A stretch of 64,000 bases of DNA, from the NCBI RefSeq assembly GCF_039831995.1, contig NZ_JBDOIO010000003.1:1178001-1242000 (forward strand), in the 5' to 3' direction. The stretch's first letter is position 1, and the number at the start of each line of letters is the position of its first letter. Shown piece by piece: positions 16,715 through 25,423 of the stretch. The notes under the pieces are model-generated. The model was given only the letters and a program-made list of their open reading frames with translations, searched no databases and was not told where the DNA came from. The position numbers and the translations under genes were made by a program. The stretch is from Paenibacillus pabuli. Its GTDB lineage: Bacteria > Bacillota > Bacilli > Paenibacillales > Paenibacillaceae.

Positions 16715-17860
16715 TTATCCGCGAGCTGCATTCATCTCCGATAACCTTGTAGCCTTAACCAGATATGTTGCCAGACCAGGAAATAACCGGGCCAACGCGG
16801 GATAGTATTTGTTGGTTTTGGCAAAAGCCAGCTTCTGGATTCTCCGTGCCCGCCTCAGCAGCTCTGTAAATTCATTGCTCGCATCCTTCGTATATCCTTC
16901 CTGCCACTCCGCAAAACCGATATCCTCCCGCAGATAACGGTGGGTCCACTCTGCACACAGAATGGAAGAACGCAGCGCAATGGACATGCCATCACCGCAC
17001 AGGGGAGGAATCATCAGCATCGCATCTCCAATATGCGGGAACTGGGACCAAGGCTCAGGCACATTGGACAAGTTGAGCGGGGCGATGGAAACCTGCGTTC
17101 CCTGAACAGGCTCGCCTTCTGCCAGCCTTGCCGCGAGCCTGCCATTGGTTTCGGAGGCCGCCTGCAGTATATCGGTTACAGACTTGCCGCTTCCCTGCAC
17201 CGTATCCAGCGTTAACAACGCTGCCACATTCGCGATACCATTTTCGATTGGTGAAATGCCCACGTATCCTCCCTCGCAGAAATAGAGCTCTACCCTAGCC
17301 GACATACGAAGGCCACTATAGTGCGATTTCACCCCAACATATACGGTTTCATCCCTCAATTCAGGCGGTGACGTCATTCCACGCGGCTTTTTGGTTCCAT
17401 ACGCGCCGATGACAGACTTCGTTCTATAGCTTAATCGTTCATTTCCTTGTTTGACCTGCACCTCGTAATGATCATCTTCAAGCAGCTTAATACCAGTGAT
17501 CATCGCTTTAGTCATAATTTCGGCTCCCGCAGCTTCAGCTTGCTTGTGGAGAATTCGATCCAATTCATGTCGACTTATACCATAAGCCGGTCCTGGCAGG
17601 GGAGCTACAATCTGTCCGCCCTGAGGCATGATGATCTGGGCATGGTCCATGGTGCTGGGTGTCACTTCCTGAAGCTGAATCTTCAGATACTCCAACATTT
17701 CTTTGGTTTCTGGTGACATGAATTCACCGCAGGTTTTGTGCCTGGGGAATGACTGACGATCCAGCAAAAGCGTACGATGACCTTGTCTCGCCAACTGCAG
17801 GGCGCACGTACTGCCAGCGATTCCGGCGCCTACGACAACGACATCTAGTGGTTCAGACAC
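16715..17860 (-). CDS. FAD-dependent oxidoreductase (geranylgeranyl-reductase-like), PKS operon
   Basis: A 381-residue flavoprotein. The N-terminal dinucleotide fold is VVVGAGIAGSTCALQLARQG, followed by LLLDRQSFPRHKTCGEF, which is characteristic of geranylgeranyl reductase/halogenase-like FAD enzymes; the second FAD motif is the GDAMLMIPPLCGDGMSIAL region. It lacks the halogenase WxWxIP motif. It is the last gene of a three-gene operon with a type III polyketide synthase and a methyltransferase, so it probably oxidises or reduces the polyketide (hydroxylation, or quinone formation). The start at 17860 is 60 bases after the methyltransferase stop; AGGCAGGTGA lies 7 bases upstream. Confidence 0.85.
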   Translation of the reverse strand: MSEPLDVVVVGAGIAGSTCALQLARQGHRTLLLDRQSFPRHKTCGEFMSPETKEMLEYLKIQLQEVTPSTMDHAQIIMPQGGQIVAPLPGPAYGISRHELDRILHKQAEAAGAEIMTKAMITGIKLLEDDHYEVQVKQGNERLSYRTKSVIGAYGTKKPRGMTSPPELRDETVYVGVKSHYSGLRMSARVELYFCEGGYVGISPIENGIANVAALLTLDTVQGSGKSVTDILQAASETNGRLAARLAEGEPVQGTQVSIAPLNLSNVPEPWSQFPHIGDAMLMIPPLCGDGMSIALRSSILCAEWTHRYLREDIGFAEWQEGYTKDASNEFTELLRRARRIQKLAFAKTNKYYPALARLFPGLATYLVKATRLSEMNAARG

Positions 17861-17920
17861 GTAAATATCACCTGCCTTTCATTTGAATTTAGAGAAGCAG
17901 TGACTATAACGCCCGCATCA

Positions 17921-18643
17921 TTACCCTGCCTGGTGATTCGGTATGACGACGGAGTAACGAAACAATGGTTTCCATTCATATGTCATGGTGTCATGGTTCA
18001 ATTGCTGTTTTAACTCCTGCCAATCCTTTGCCGTGAAGCCTTTGGCAACAGACAGTGGACCGTCATGGCGAATATAGCGATTCCGCGAGATCATCCGGGT
18101 TGTAAGCCATACCGCGGTATAGGATACCGGGTGTCGGTGAATATCGTTAATAACAACGCCATACCTGGAGACACGCAGCATATGTGAAACTATATCGACC
18201 AGCAGTTGTCCTTCAAAATGATGGACAAACTGCGATCCTGTCACAATATCTGCCGAGGCATCCGGTAATTTCATTACATCGGCACGCTGTACATTGACCC
18301 TTGGTTCATTTTGAAAGAGCTGTCTCGCCTCCTCGCAAGCCTCCTCTGTCAGATCGACCAGCGTTATCGTAAGGTCAACACCCTTTTGGTTCGACCAATG
18401 AAGCAGCTTCTGATTAACGTCTCCTGAGCCTGCCCCTACATCCATAATGCTCAGCTTAGAAGGGCTACCGATGAATTTCCATAACTTCTCGACACCGGCA
18501 AGGGTAGGGCCAGGAGCGGCAAATATTTTATTGAGTCGCCGCAGGTGCTGCAGTGCTTCACGCAATTCTTCCCCGCCCATGGAGAAATCATCCATCAGTT
18601 CATCTTCCTTCGCACGGCTCGACAAGTTTCTAAAGAAGGACAT
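17921..18643 (-). CDS. Class I SAM methyltransferase, PKS operon
   Basis: About 240 residues. The S-adenosylmethionine site is clear: IMDVGAGSGDVNQKLL (motif I), ITLVDLTEEA (acidic residue of motif II) and GSQFVHHFEGQLLVDIV (motif IV/V). The start at 18643 (MSFFRNLSSR) has AAGGAG 9 bases upstream and overlaps the PKS gene end by 14 bases, so translation is probably coupled; the longer frame to 18682 is not needed. It is expected to methylate the product of the adjacent type III polyketide synthase (O- or C-methylation). It is unlike BpsB of B. subtilis, which is an isoprenylcysteine-methyltransferase-type membrane enzyme. Confidence 0.85.
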   Translation of the reverse strand: MSFFRNLSSRAKEDELMDDFSMGGEELREALQHLRRLNKIFAAPGPTLAGVEKLWKFIGSPSKLSIMDVGAGSGDVNQKLLHWSNQKGVDLTITLVDLTEEACEEARQLFQNEPRVNVQRADVMKLPDASADIVTGSQFVHHFEGQLLVDIVSHMLRVSRYGVVINDIHRHPVSYTAVWLTTRMISRNRYIRHDGPLSVAKGFTAKDWQELKQQLNHDTMTYEWKPLFRYSVVIPNHQAG

Positions 18644-19796
18644 GGTCCTTCTCCTTGAGCGCTGGCGTATATGACGGAACATAAGTAAATCTCATGAGCT
18701 CGGCGGTCAGTCCAGGTCCAAACGCCATCGCCACACCCTCCGTTGAAGACTGATTGCGGGCTTTCAACTCCTCACGCATGGCTTGAAGCACAAATAAAAT
18801 CGTATTGGACGATAAGTTCCCCACGGTTCTGAGAATTTCTCTGCTGTACTTCGTCTGTTCTGCTCTTAAGTTCATAACTTCCTGAACCGAATCAACGATT
18901 CCCCGTCCGCCGGGATGAATGGCCCACAGTTCAGGTAGACTGTCACTTCCAAGCAATTGGTAGAGCTCATTCTCCAAGTGGGCACCGAGCAGTTTGGGGA
19001 TGCGAGGCGACAAGTACAGATCGTAGCCTTGATTGCCTACCTCCCAGGTCATATCTTCCGTAGAATCGGGAAGCAAAACGGAATAACCGGTTCCAAGGTC
19101 GAGATAATGCCGCTGCTCCGATTCAGGAGCAGCAACAATACAGGCAGACGCTCCGTCCCCGAAGAATGAAGCTGCAAACAGCGCCCCCCTCTCCTTAACC
19201 GGTTGAAAATGCAGGGTGCACAGTTCCACACATACCACCAGCACCTGTGCATCAGCCATCCCCTGAACGACATCACGAGCCATTTGAATGGCTTTTAATC
19301 CCGCCGCACAGCCCTGAAATATCAGTGGTAGCCGGTTTACGCGGGGAGATAATCCCAAATCGCGAATCAGCATAACATCCAGACCAGGCAGATACTGTCC
19401 TGTGCAGCTGACGGTGATGATATGTGTAATCTGCTCAGGAGACATGCCTGCATCCTTCAATGCCTTCTGGGCAGCCTCCATCCCTAGCGGGACCGCCTCC
19501 CTTTTGTATGTATCCATTCGTTCCTGCGTGGACGGAATCAGTGAATGGTCCCCCGACCCCGAAGGCAGGTAACGACAATCCTCAAGCGGTCCAAGATAAC
19601 TGGGTTCCACCGTATAACGTGTTTCGACACCGCAGGACCTGAACACTCTTTTGGCAAAACGGGCCAAATCCTGTTGGTCTTCAAGCGATGAGGCAATGAG
19701 TTCAGCAATATCGGACTGGGCAACTTCATGTACAGGCAGTGCAGTTCCCATGCCCAGGATGGCGATATCTGTACGGTCACGCAAGGATTGATTCAT
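18630..19796 (-). CDS. Type III polyketide synthase (chalcone/stilbene synthase family)
   Basis: A 388-residue homodimeric ketosynthase of the chalcone-synthase superfamily. The catalytic triad is intact: Cys163 in IFQGCAAGLK, His294 in AIHPGGRGIVD and Asn327 in GNLSSN. The C-terminal GPGLTAELM matches the GFGPG-type loop. Such enzymes extend acyl-CoA starters with malonyl-CoA to make alkylpyrones, alkylresorcinols or small phenols; B. subtilis BpsA is a relative. AGGAGG lies before the ATG. It heads an operon with a methyltransferase and an FAD oxidoreductase. Starter and ring type cannot be read here. Confidence 0.93.
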   Translation of the reverse strand: MNQSLRDRTDIAILGMGTALPVHEVAQSDIAELIASSLEDQQDLARFAKRVFRSCGVETRYTVEPSYLGPLEDCRYLPSGSGDHSLIPSTQERMDTYKREAVPLGMEAAQKALKDAGMSPEQITHIITVSCTGQYLPGLDVMLIRDLGLSPRVNRLPLIFQGCAAGLKAIQMARDVVQGMADAQVLVVCVELCTLHFQPVKERGALFAASFFGDGASACIVAAPESEQRHYLDLGTGYSVLLPDSTEDMTWEVGNQGYDLYLSPRIPKLLGAHLENELYQLLGSDSLPELWAIHPGGRGIVDSVQEVMNLRAEQTKYSREILRTVGNLSSNTILFVLQAMREELKARNQSSTEGVAMAFGPGLTAELMRFTYVPSYTPALKEKDHVLL

Positions 19797-19947
19797 ATTA
19801 AACCTCCTATGATGGATGAGTTATACCCTTTAATTAACAACCCTTACCCTTAACAGCGTCGTTGTAATCTGGCGTGGCAGTTATATTTATTTATATGGAT
19901 TAAGCTGACCCACATTCTCCGTTCGGATGCTCTTCTTCGAAAAGTGT

Positions 19948-19976
19948 AAAAAAAAGAAGCCGCCCGAAGGCGACTT
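19948..19976 (-). terminator. Terminator of murB
   Basis: AAGCCGCC (19957-19964), CGAA loop, GGCGACTT (19969-19976). In the minus-strand RNA the loop is UUCG, the mismatch becomes G-U, and a T8 run follows. Confidence 0.88.
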
Positions 19977-19997
19977 ATAGATAGTGGACGTTCGTCC

Positions 19998-20921
19998 TTA
20001 TTTATTTAATTCATCGCCAATGATGACGACTTCCGTTTCCAAATCCACATTGAACTGGCTCCGCACCTTCTCCTGAATGAGCGCAATCATATCGATGTAA
20101 TCCTGCGCCGTGGCATTATCCACATTCACAATGAAGCCGGAATGTTTGCGAGATACTTCGGCACCGCCGATTCGGGTCCCCTGAAGTCCGCAATCCTGAA
20201 TCAATTTGCCTGCGAAATGGCCTTCAGGACGTTTAAAGACACTTCCGCAGGAGGCATACTCCAGCGGTTGCTTGGACTCTCTCGCATAAGTAAGTTCATC
20301 CATCTTCGCCTTGATCTGTGCCGGATCTCCCGGCTGCAGTTTGAACTTCACCTCAATGATGATATCCTGTTTGCCCATAAACACACTTTTGCGGTAACCC
20401 AGCAGCAGCTCTTCGCTCTGCATCGTGACGATTTCGCCTGCCTCAGTCACGACAATGGCAGACTCAACCACATCGGACATCTGTCCTCCGTACGCCCCGG
20501 CATTCATGTAGAGTGCACCCCCTACCGAGCCCGGAATGCCGCAGGCAAATTCGAGTCCAGTAAGACTCGCGTCTAACGCCTGACGGGATACATCAATAAT
20601 GGCTGCACCGCTCTGTGCGGTCATCGTATGGCCATTCACGGTGACCTGGTTCAGATTCTGCAGTGAAACGGTAATCCCCCGAATGCCGCCATCTCTGACA
20701 ATCATGTTGGAACCGTAACCCAGGATAGTCAACGGAATGTCATTCTGAACCGCCAGTTTCACAATTGTAGCTATTTCATCTATGGTCTCGGGAAATATCA
20801 GGATATCAGCTTCCCCGCCGAGTCGCGTGTACGTATAATTTCGGATAGGTTCGGAATATCGAATGCGGTCTTTGTGAAAGTTGTCAAACAGGCTTTTGCT
20901 TAATAACTGATATGAATTCAT
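19998..20921 (-). CDS. murB: UDP-N-acetylenolpyruvoylglucosamine reductase
   Basis: A 307-residue MurB, the NADPH/FAD enzyme that reduces enolpyruvyl-UDP-GlcNAc to UDP-N-acetylmuramate in peptidoglycan precursor synthesis. The FAD-binding region has TRLGGEADILIFPE, ILGYGSNMIVRDGGIRG and CGIPGSVGGALYMNAGAYGG. The catalytic Ser is in YASCGSVFKRP, and the C-terminal Glu in ETEVVIIGDE. Length and domain order match the Bacillus type. AAGGTGG lies 9 bases before the ATG. It is isolated here, not in a division/cell-wall cluster; such stand-alone murB copies occur in Firmicutes, so a second copy elsewhere is possible. Confidence 0.95.
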   Translation of the reverse strand: MNSYQLLSKSLFDNFHKDRIRYSEPIRNYTYTRLGGEADILIFPETIDEIATIVKLAVQNDIPLTILGYGSNMIVRDGGIRGITVSLQNLNQVTVNGHTMTAQSGAAIIDVSRQALDASLTGLEFACGIPGSVGGALYMNAGAYGGQMSDVVESAIVVTEAGEIVTMQSEELLLGYRKSVFMGKQDIIIEVKFKLQPGDPAQIKAKMDELTYARESKQPLEYASCGSVFKRPEGHFAGKLIQDCGLQGTRIGGAEVSRKHSGFIVNVDNATAQDYIDMIALIQEKVRSQFNVDLETEVVIIGDELNK

Positions 20922-20991
20922 GATTTTCTACCACCTTGTCTTGATTGCATCGTATAGGTTATTTTACTCTGAATAGCTCCATTTTGTCGCA

Positions 20992-21007
20992 ATTAATTCG
21001 AATTAAT
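20992..21007. repeat. Perfect 16-bp palindrome upstream of murB
   Basis: ATTAATTCGAATTAAT reads identically on both strands. It sits about 70 bases upstream of the murB start. It may be an operator, or chance in AT-rich DNA; no regulator is assigned. Confidence 0.4.
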
Positions 21008-21040
21008 AATCATTTTTTTAAAATCATGGTGAAGGACTGG

Positions 21041-21063
21041 AAAAAGCCGCCATATGGCGACTT
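21041..21063 (-). terminator. Second (strong) terminator downstream of the sugar ABC operon
   Basis: AAGCCGCC (21044-21051), ATAT loop, GGCGACTT (21056-21063), with T5 on the minus strand and the usual minus-strand G-U pair. It backs up the weaker hairpin at 21162. Confidence 0.75.
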
Positions 21064-21161
21064 GGGAAATCGTTGCCTTGCCCTTGTTCATTATAACTCA
21101 TTTCAACTAAGCGAGCATTATGCTTGCCGTTCCCCCTTGTATTTCATTCTTTAAAAAGCAC

Positions 21162-21181
21162 AAAAAAAGGGCACTAGGCCC
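21162..21181 (-). terminator. Weak terminator immediately after the ABC permease
   Basis: A short GC-only stem, GGGC (21069-21072 offset by 100: 21169-21172) with GCCC (21178-21181), is followed on the minus strand by seven T. The stem is only 4 bp. Confidence 0.45.
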
Positions 21182-21208
21182 AGAGGTTAATTGATTTGTT
21201 TAAGGTAC

Positions 21209-22090
21209 CTATCCCTTCACAGCTCCCAACGCCACGCTGCCAATAATCTGCCTGGAGAAGATCGCAAATACGATGATGATCGGCAGGATTGATATCGCAA
21301 CTCCCAGATAAAGTAACCCATAATCCATGCCATAATAACCCTGAACCAGAGCAACGAGTACCGGAAGCGGATATTTATCCAACGAGAAAAATAGCACGAG
21401 CGGGGTGAGGAAGTTGTTCCAGGAACCAATGAACGTAAATATGCCGAGTGCCGAAATGGCAGGTCCCAGAATGGGTAACACAATCTGATTGAATGTCCGA
21501 AACTCCCCTGCACTGTCCACACGTGCCGATTCAATGATCTCGTCCGGGATGCTGCTCTCCATAAATTGTTTGATGAAAAATACGTTAAAGGCGTTAGCCG
21601 CCGCTGGTAAAATAATAGCCGCATAGCTGTCCAATAGCCCCAATGTGCTGAACAGCCGGTACATCCCGATCAGAGCCAGCTGCCCGGGCACCATCATCGT
21701 GGCCAGCAAAAACATGAACAGCCAGGTCCGTCCCTTAAACTTGAATTTGGCAAATCCATATGCGGTTAGTGAACCGATATACAGTGACAGTACGGTTGAG
21801 GTGCCGGCAATAAAGAGACTGTTCGCGAATCCGCGCCAAATGTTGATTTTGGAGGCCATGTTCAAGTAATTATCCGCTACGAATGGTCCGGGAAGGAATG
21901 TAAATGTGGATGCAATGGTCGCATTATTATGCGTGGAGTAGATTATCATCAGATAAAACGGAACGATGCAGATCACAGCCAGGCCTGTTAGGAGCATGTA
22001 AATGATAACTTTGCCTAACGTAAGTCGCTTCGTACTGGCATAGTGCTGGATCGCTGCATTCGGTTGTTCGATCGATTTTGCGGTTTGCAT
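21209..22090 (-). CDS. Carbohydrate ABC transporter permease (MalG/AraQ-like)
   Basis: A 293-residue inner-membrane permease with six predicted helices. The EAA loop that contacts the ATPase is SIPDEIIESARVDSAGEFRTFNQIVLPIL, with the conserved Glu, Ala and Gly. This is the second permease (MalG type) of a CUT1 sugar importer. It starts 15 bases after the first permease gene with GGGAGG upstream. No ATP-binding protein is encoded nearby, as is common in Firmicutes, where a shared MsmX-type ATPase serves many CUT1 systems. Confidence 0.92.
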   Translation of the reverse strand: MQTAKSIEQPNAAIQHYASTKRLTLGKVIIYMLLTGLAVICIVPFYLMIIYSTHNNATIASTFTFLPGPFVADNYLNMASKINIWRGFANSLFIAGTSTVLSLYIGSLTAYGFAKFKFKGRTWLFMFLLATMMVPGQLALIGMYRLFSTLGLLDSYAAIILPAAANAFNVFFIKQFMESSIPDEIIESARVDSAGEFRTFNQIVLPILGPAISALGIFTFIGSWNNFLTPLVLFFSLDKYPLPVLVALVQGYYGMDYGLLYLGVAISILPIIIVFAIFSRQIIGSVALGAVKG

Positions 22091-22105
22091 GGTACTTCCC
22101 CCTCC

Positions 22106-22996
22106 CTATGAACGGCTCTTCCGACTGGTCATGATGAAGGATACAACGGATAAGAGAATGATGATTACAAACAGGCAGAAAGCGATGGCTGCGCCGTAAC
22201 CGAAGCGTGTACTTTGGAATGCCACATTGTAGAGATACATAATGCTTGTCATGGCTGCACGGTCCGGGCCACCACTTCCATTCGTGAGCGTGAAAGGCTG
22301 GTCAAAAATCTGAATGCCTCCAATGATGGATGTAATCATCTGGAACAGAATGATCGGACGCAGCATCGGAACGATAATATGAATGAAAATGTGCTTTTTC
22401 TTCGCCCCATCCATCTGAGCCGCTTCCTGTAGTGCCGGGTCTATTCCCTGAAGGCCTGCAAGGTAGATGACCATCGAATATCCGAAATATTGAAAGAACA
22501 GAATGGCTGACACAATAAGTCGCATAAACCACGGGTCATTTTTCCAGTTGATCGGGTCATCGATAATCCCAACCTGAACCAGGAAGTGATTCAGTCCGCC
22601 GGACTGCCAGTCAAAGATCAGGCTGACAAGCAAGCCAAGTGATGCAGCCGTAACGATATTAGGGAAAAAATATACGGCTCTGAAGAAGTCTCTTCCCTTA
22701 AGCAGCTTATCGTTCAGGATAAAAGCAAGAACAAGAGAGACGGTAAGCTGCGGAACGACAGATACCCCCCAGATAAATAAGGTGTTGAACAGCGTCTTAT
22801 AGAACAGCGGATCTTGCAGAACGGCAACATAGTTTCCTATTCCAACGAATTCAGGGGTGGTAATGCCATCAAAGTTGGTAAAACTGATGTACAGTGAATA
22901 CAGAATGGGATAGAGTCCAAAAATGGTGAAGATAATAAAAAATGGAGCGATAAAATAGTAGCCATAATGGTCTTTGCGGATAGATTTGGCAAACAT
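22106..22996 (-). CDS. Carbohydrate ABC transporter permease (MalF/UgpA-like)
   Basis: A 296-residue permease with about six helices starting YYFIAPFFIIFTIFGLYPIL. The EAA motif is GIDPALQEAAQMDGAKKKHIFIHIIVPML, typical of MalF-type CUT1 subunits. It pairs with the MalG-type permease just downstream and the solute-binding lipoprotein 49 bases upstream to form one sugar importer. GGAGGA lies 7 bases before the ATG. Substrate unknown; the neighbouring GH2 glycosidase and dehydrogenase suggest an oligosaccharide. Confidence 0.92.
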   Translation of the reverse strand: MFAKSIRKDHYGYYFIAPFFIIFTIFGLYPILYSLYISFTNFDGITTPEFVGIGNYVAVLQDPLFYKTLFNTLFIWGVSVVPQLTVSLVLAFILNDKLLKGRDFFRAVYFFPNIVTAASLGLLVSLIFDWQSGGLNHFLVQVGIIDDPINWKNDPWFMRLIVSAILFFQYFGYSMVIYLAGLQGIDPALQEAAQMDGAKKKHIFIHIIVPMLRPIILFQMITSIIGGIQIFDQPFTLTNGSGGPDRAAMTSIMYLYNVAFQSTRFGYGAAIAFCLFVIIILLSVVSFIMTSRKSRS

Positions 22997-23045
22997 GATG
23001 TGTTCCTCCAGTCATCGGATGATTAAAAGGGTTCGTTCTCCTCGG

Positions 23046-24320
23046 CTATTCCACTTCCAGTTCGGGAAATCTCAATTTAACATCGCGTTTGATTCGCTTC
23101 ACCGCTTCTTCCTTGGTCTGAATGTCATTATTGAGATACAACTGAAGGACATTTTTATAAATGTCGCTATTAATAATGGAGTCATACTTGGTTCGCTCGT
23201 AGACTGGAACCTGTTTGGCTGCCTCGGAGAAAAACTCGAAATGCTTTTGCCCTCCTAAATAAGCTGAAGTCACGGATGGTGCCAGTTGGTCATTCACGAC
23301 CATGTTGCTTGTAAAATAATCCTGTTCCTTGGCCAGCTCGGACAGAAAGTCGTGGTCAAAGTTATAAAACTCAATAAACTTCCAAGCCGCATCCTTTTTA
23401 TCACTCTGACTGTACATCGCAATATACGTGCCCCCTGCGCTAAATGAAGACGGACCAGGGGCAAGCCCCCACAAGCCTTCGGTATCCGGCGCATTGGCCT
23501 TGAAGGTATATTGCAGAGCCCAGGTTGCTCCAGGGTAGAACATCACTTCCCCCTTTTGCATCGATGCGGCATGTCCCGCACTTCCTTCTTCATATTCCGC
23601 TAGTACCTTACGCTGACGAGCTTCCCGCACAAGGTCCAGAACCTCCATATAGGTTGGATCAATGACAAGCTTGCCATCCTTCACCCATGGGATTCCATCA
23701 TAGGAATTGGATATGGCATTCCAGTTTGCCAGTGCATGCACTTTATTTCCACTCTCCTGCTGCACCCTCTCTCCAATCTCAAATATTTCCTCCCATGTAC
23801 CGATCTGCTCGCCCACTTTCACGGGGTCATCCGTTCCTAAATATTCTTTGGCCAAATCCCTGCGATAATAGATACCACCCGGTGTACCCTGATACCCAAT
23901 GGCGCGAATATGGCCTTCACTGTCCTTTTCATTCGCCTGCACAAATGGGTATTGCTCTGGTATTAGCTCATTCGCGTTATATGGAGGTGAAGACAGATTC
24001 TCCAGATAAGGTACATCAATCAGCTCTCTGATGTTTGCATTTTCGATCATAAATACATCAGGCGCTTTCGAGGTGGTCTGCAGTGCGGATTTTAATTTGG
24101 TAATGTAAAAGTTGCCGGGGATATTGACGAAATTCACCTTGATGTTTGGATACTTTTCTTCGAATTTCTCAATGGCATAACCTGCTTCATCTGTAAAACT
24201 CCACACCGTGATTTCTTCCTGCTTAGATGCGTGCTCTCCCTTGGCCTGACAACCGGACACAATCATCACTGCACTTACAAGTGCAATAATCGAGAGATAC
24301 TTCAATTTAAATTTCTTCAT
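23046..24320 (-). CDS. Sugar ABC transporter substrate-binding lipoprotein
   Basis: A 424-residue extracellular solute-binding protein of family 1. The lipobox VSGC puts the lipidated cysteine at residue 24 after a typical lipoprotein signal. The mature part shows the family 1 pattern: ITVWSFTDEAGYAIEKFEEKYP, VNIPGNFYITKL, a central GIYYRRDL segment and YIAMYSQSDKKDAAWKFIEF. It captures the sugar outside the membrane for the two permeases downstream. A perfect cre site lies in the leader (24341-24355), so the operon should be under CcpA catabolite repression. AAAGGAGGGG precedes the ATG. Confidence 0.93.
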   Translation of the reverse strand: MKKFKLKYLSIIALVSAVMIVSGCQAKGEHASKQEEITVWSFTDEAGYAIEKFEEKYPNIKVNFVNIPGNFYITKLKSALQTTSKAPDVFMIENANIRELIDVPYLENLSSPPYNANELIPEQYPFVQANEKDSEGHIRAIGYQGTPGGIYYRRDLAKEYLGTDDPVKVGEQIGTWEEIFEIGERVQQESGNKVHALANWNAISNSYDGIPWVKDGKLVIDPTYMEVLDLVREARQRKVLAEYEEGSAGHAASMQKGEVMFYPGATWALQYTFKANAPDTEGLWGLAPGPSSFSAGGTYIAMYSQSDKKDAAWKFIEFYNFDHDFLSELAKEQDYFTSNMVVNDQLAPSVTSAYLGGQKHFEFFSEAAKQVPVYERTKYDSIINSDIYKNVLQLYLNNDIQTKEEAVKRIKRDVKLRFPELEVE

Positions 24321-24340
24321 GGGCCCCCTCCTTTATTAAA

Positions 24341-24355
24341 AGGAAACGCTTACAT
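24341..24355 (-). promoter_or_regulatory. cre site (CcpA) upstream of the sugar ABC operon
   Basis: The minus strand reads ATGTAAGCGTTTCCT, which fits the cre consensus WTGNAANCGNWNNCW at every position. It lies 21-35 bases upstream of the binding-protein ATG and just after a TATACT -10-like box, a road-block position. Confidence 0.75.
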
Positions 24356-24407
24356 TTTATTCGAGTATAGTGATTTTGGAGAGGGCTTTCTCCTCAAATA
24401 TTGTGAA

Positions 24408-25286
24408 TCATCCTTCATATTTTGTGATATGGGTCTGGTGCTTCTTCCTGAATTCAGACGGTGTGCAGTCATTATATTTTTTGAACAGTCGGTTATAGGA
24501 GTTCACATTGTTAAATCCATGCCCGATGGCGATATCCAAAATGGAGGTCTGACTAAACAATAATGCCCATTCCGATTTGATAATACGAAAGTGGTTCAGG
24601 TACTCCATCAGGGTGACTCCCTTATTTTCCTTAAACAGCTTGCACACATGAAATTTGCTGAATTTAATGTGCTCAGCGACGTGATCCAGCTTGACGGGTT
24701 CAGCGTAATGCTCCTCCAGATATTCACAGACGGATTCAAGAAATTCGAATCTTTTGGAAGCGTTACAGGTCTCTTTAGAGGCACATGCCTCCGTCGTTGG
24801 TTCCTTGGTGCGCAGCAGGTGGACTATGAGATCATACAGCCTTGCTACCATTAACCATCGGTATCCCGGCTGCTGCTTTTTCTCCTCCTCAGAAATGGCT
24901 TCTATATACCGGTCCAGATTCTTCTCATTACAGATGGGCAACGGAATCATTGTTGTTTTATGAAAAAGTTCGCGGAGGTCATGGGATTCATGATCTGCTG
25001 CCACATTCCCCGTTAACCATTCCAGCCGAAACAGGATTATCGTTAGATGATCTGTGCCTGGCAAAAAACAGTGTACATCCCCTGGTTTGATCAGTAGAAC
25101 GTCTCCTTGCGCGAGCTCATAGACCTGGCTGTTCACTCCAATTCTTGCGCGTTCACCATTCACAACGACCAATTCAACCTCTTCATGCCAGTGTGCAGCA
25201 AAATTAAACTGTTCACCCGTGTGAATTACCCGGATCGGAAACCCTTCTGTCATATGACCTGTTTCAAGAAACGTTGGAACTCCCAT
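24408..25286 (-). CDS. AraC-family regulator with cupin sensor domain
   Basis: About 292 residues. The N-terminal 110 residues are a cupin (HWHEEVELVVVNG, LAQGDVLLIKPGDVHCF) expected to bind a sugar. The C-terminal 100 residues carry the AraC helix-turn-helices: LDHVAEHIKFSKFHVCKLF and ILDIAIGHGFNNVNSYNRLF. The longest frame starts with TTG at 25319; the ATG at 25286 has AAAGGGTGA close upstream and is preferred. It sits directly upstream of the binding-protein gene in the same direction and is the best candidate for its activator. Confidence 0.87.
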   Translation of the reverse strand: MGVPTFLETGHMTEGFPIRVIHTGEQFNFAAHWHEEVELVVVNGERARIGVNSQVYELAQGDVLLIKPGDVHCFLPGTDHLTIILFRLEWLTGNVAADHESHDLRELFHKTTMIPLPICNEKNLDRYIEAISEEEKKQQPGYRWLMVARLYDLIVHLLRTKEPTTEACASKETCNASKRFEFLESVCEYLEEHYAEPVKLDHVAEHIKFSKFHVCKLFKENKGVTLMEYLNHFRIIKSEWALLFSQTSILDIAIGHGFNNVNSYNRLFKKYNDCTPSEFRKKHQTHITKYEG

Positions 25287-25390
25287 CAGATCACCCTTTC
25301 CATATTTTCCAATTTCCAACCCCTAATAATCATATTATGCATGGGGAGCAGGATTCCTTTCGAATCGATCATGAAAATAAATAATTATAA

Positions 25391-25415
25391 GAAAAAACCG
25401 CCAAATCGGCGGCTT
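25391..25415 (-). terminator. Terminator of the LacI-family gene
   Basis: CCGCC (25398-25402) and GGCGG (25408-25412), extended by a G-U and two A-U pairs in the minus-strand RNA, then T6. Confidence 0.8.
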
Positions 25416-25423
25416 AAGAGAGA

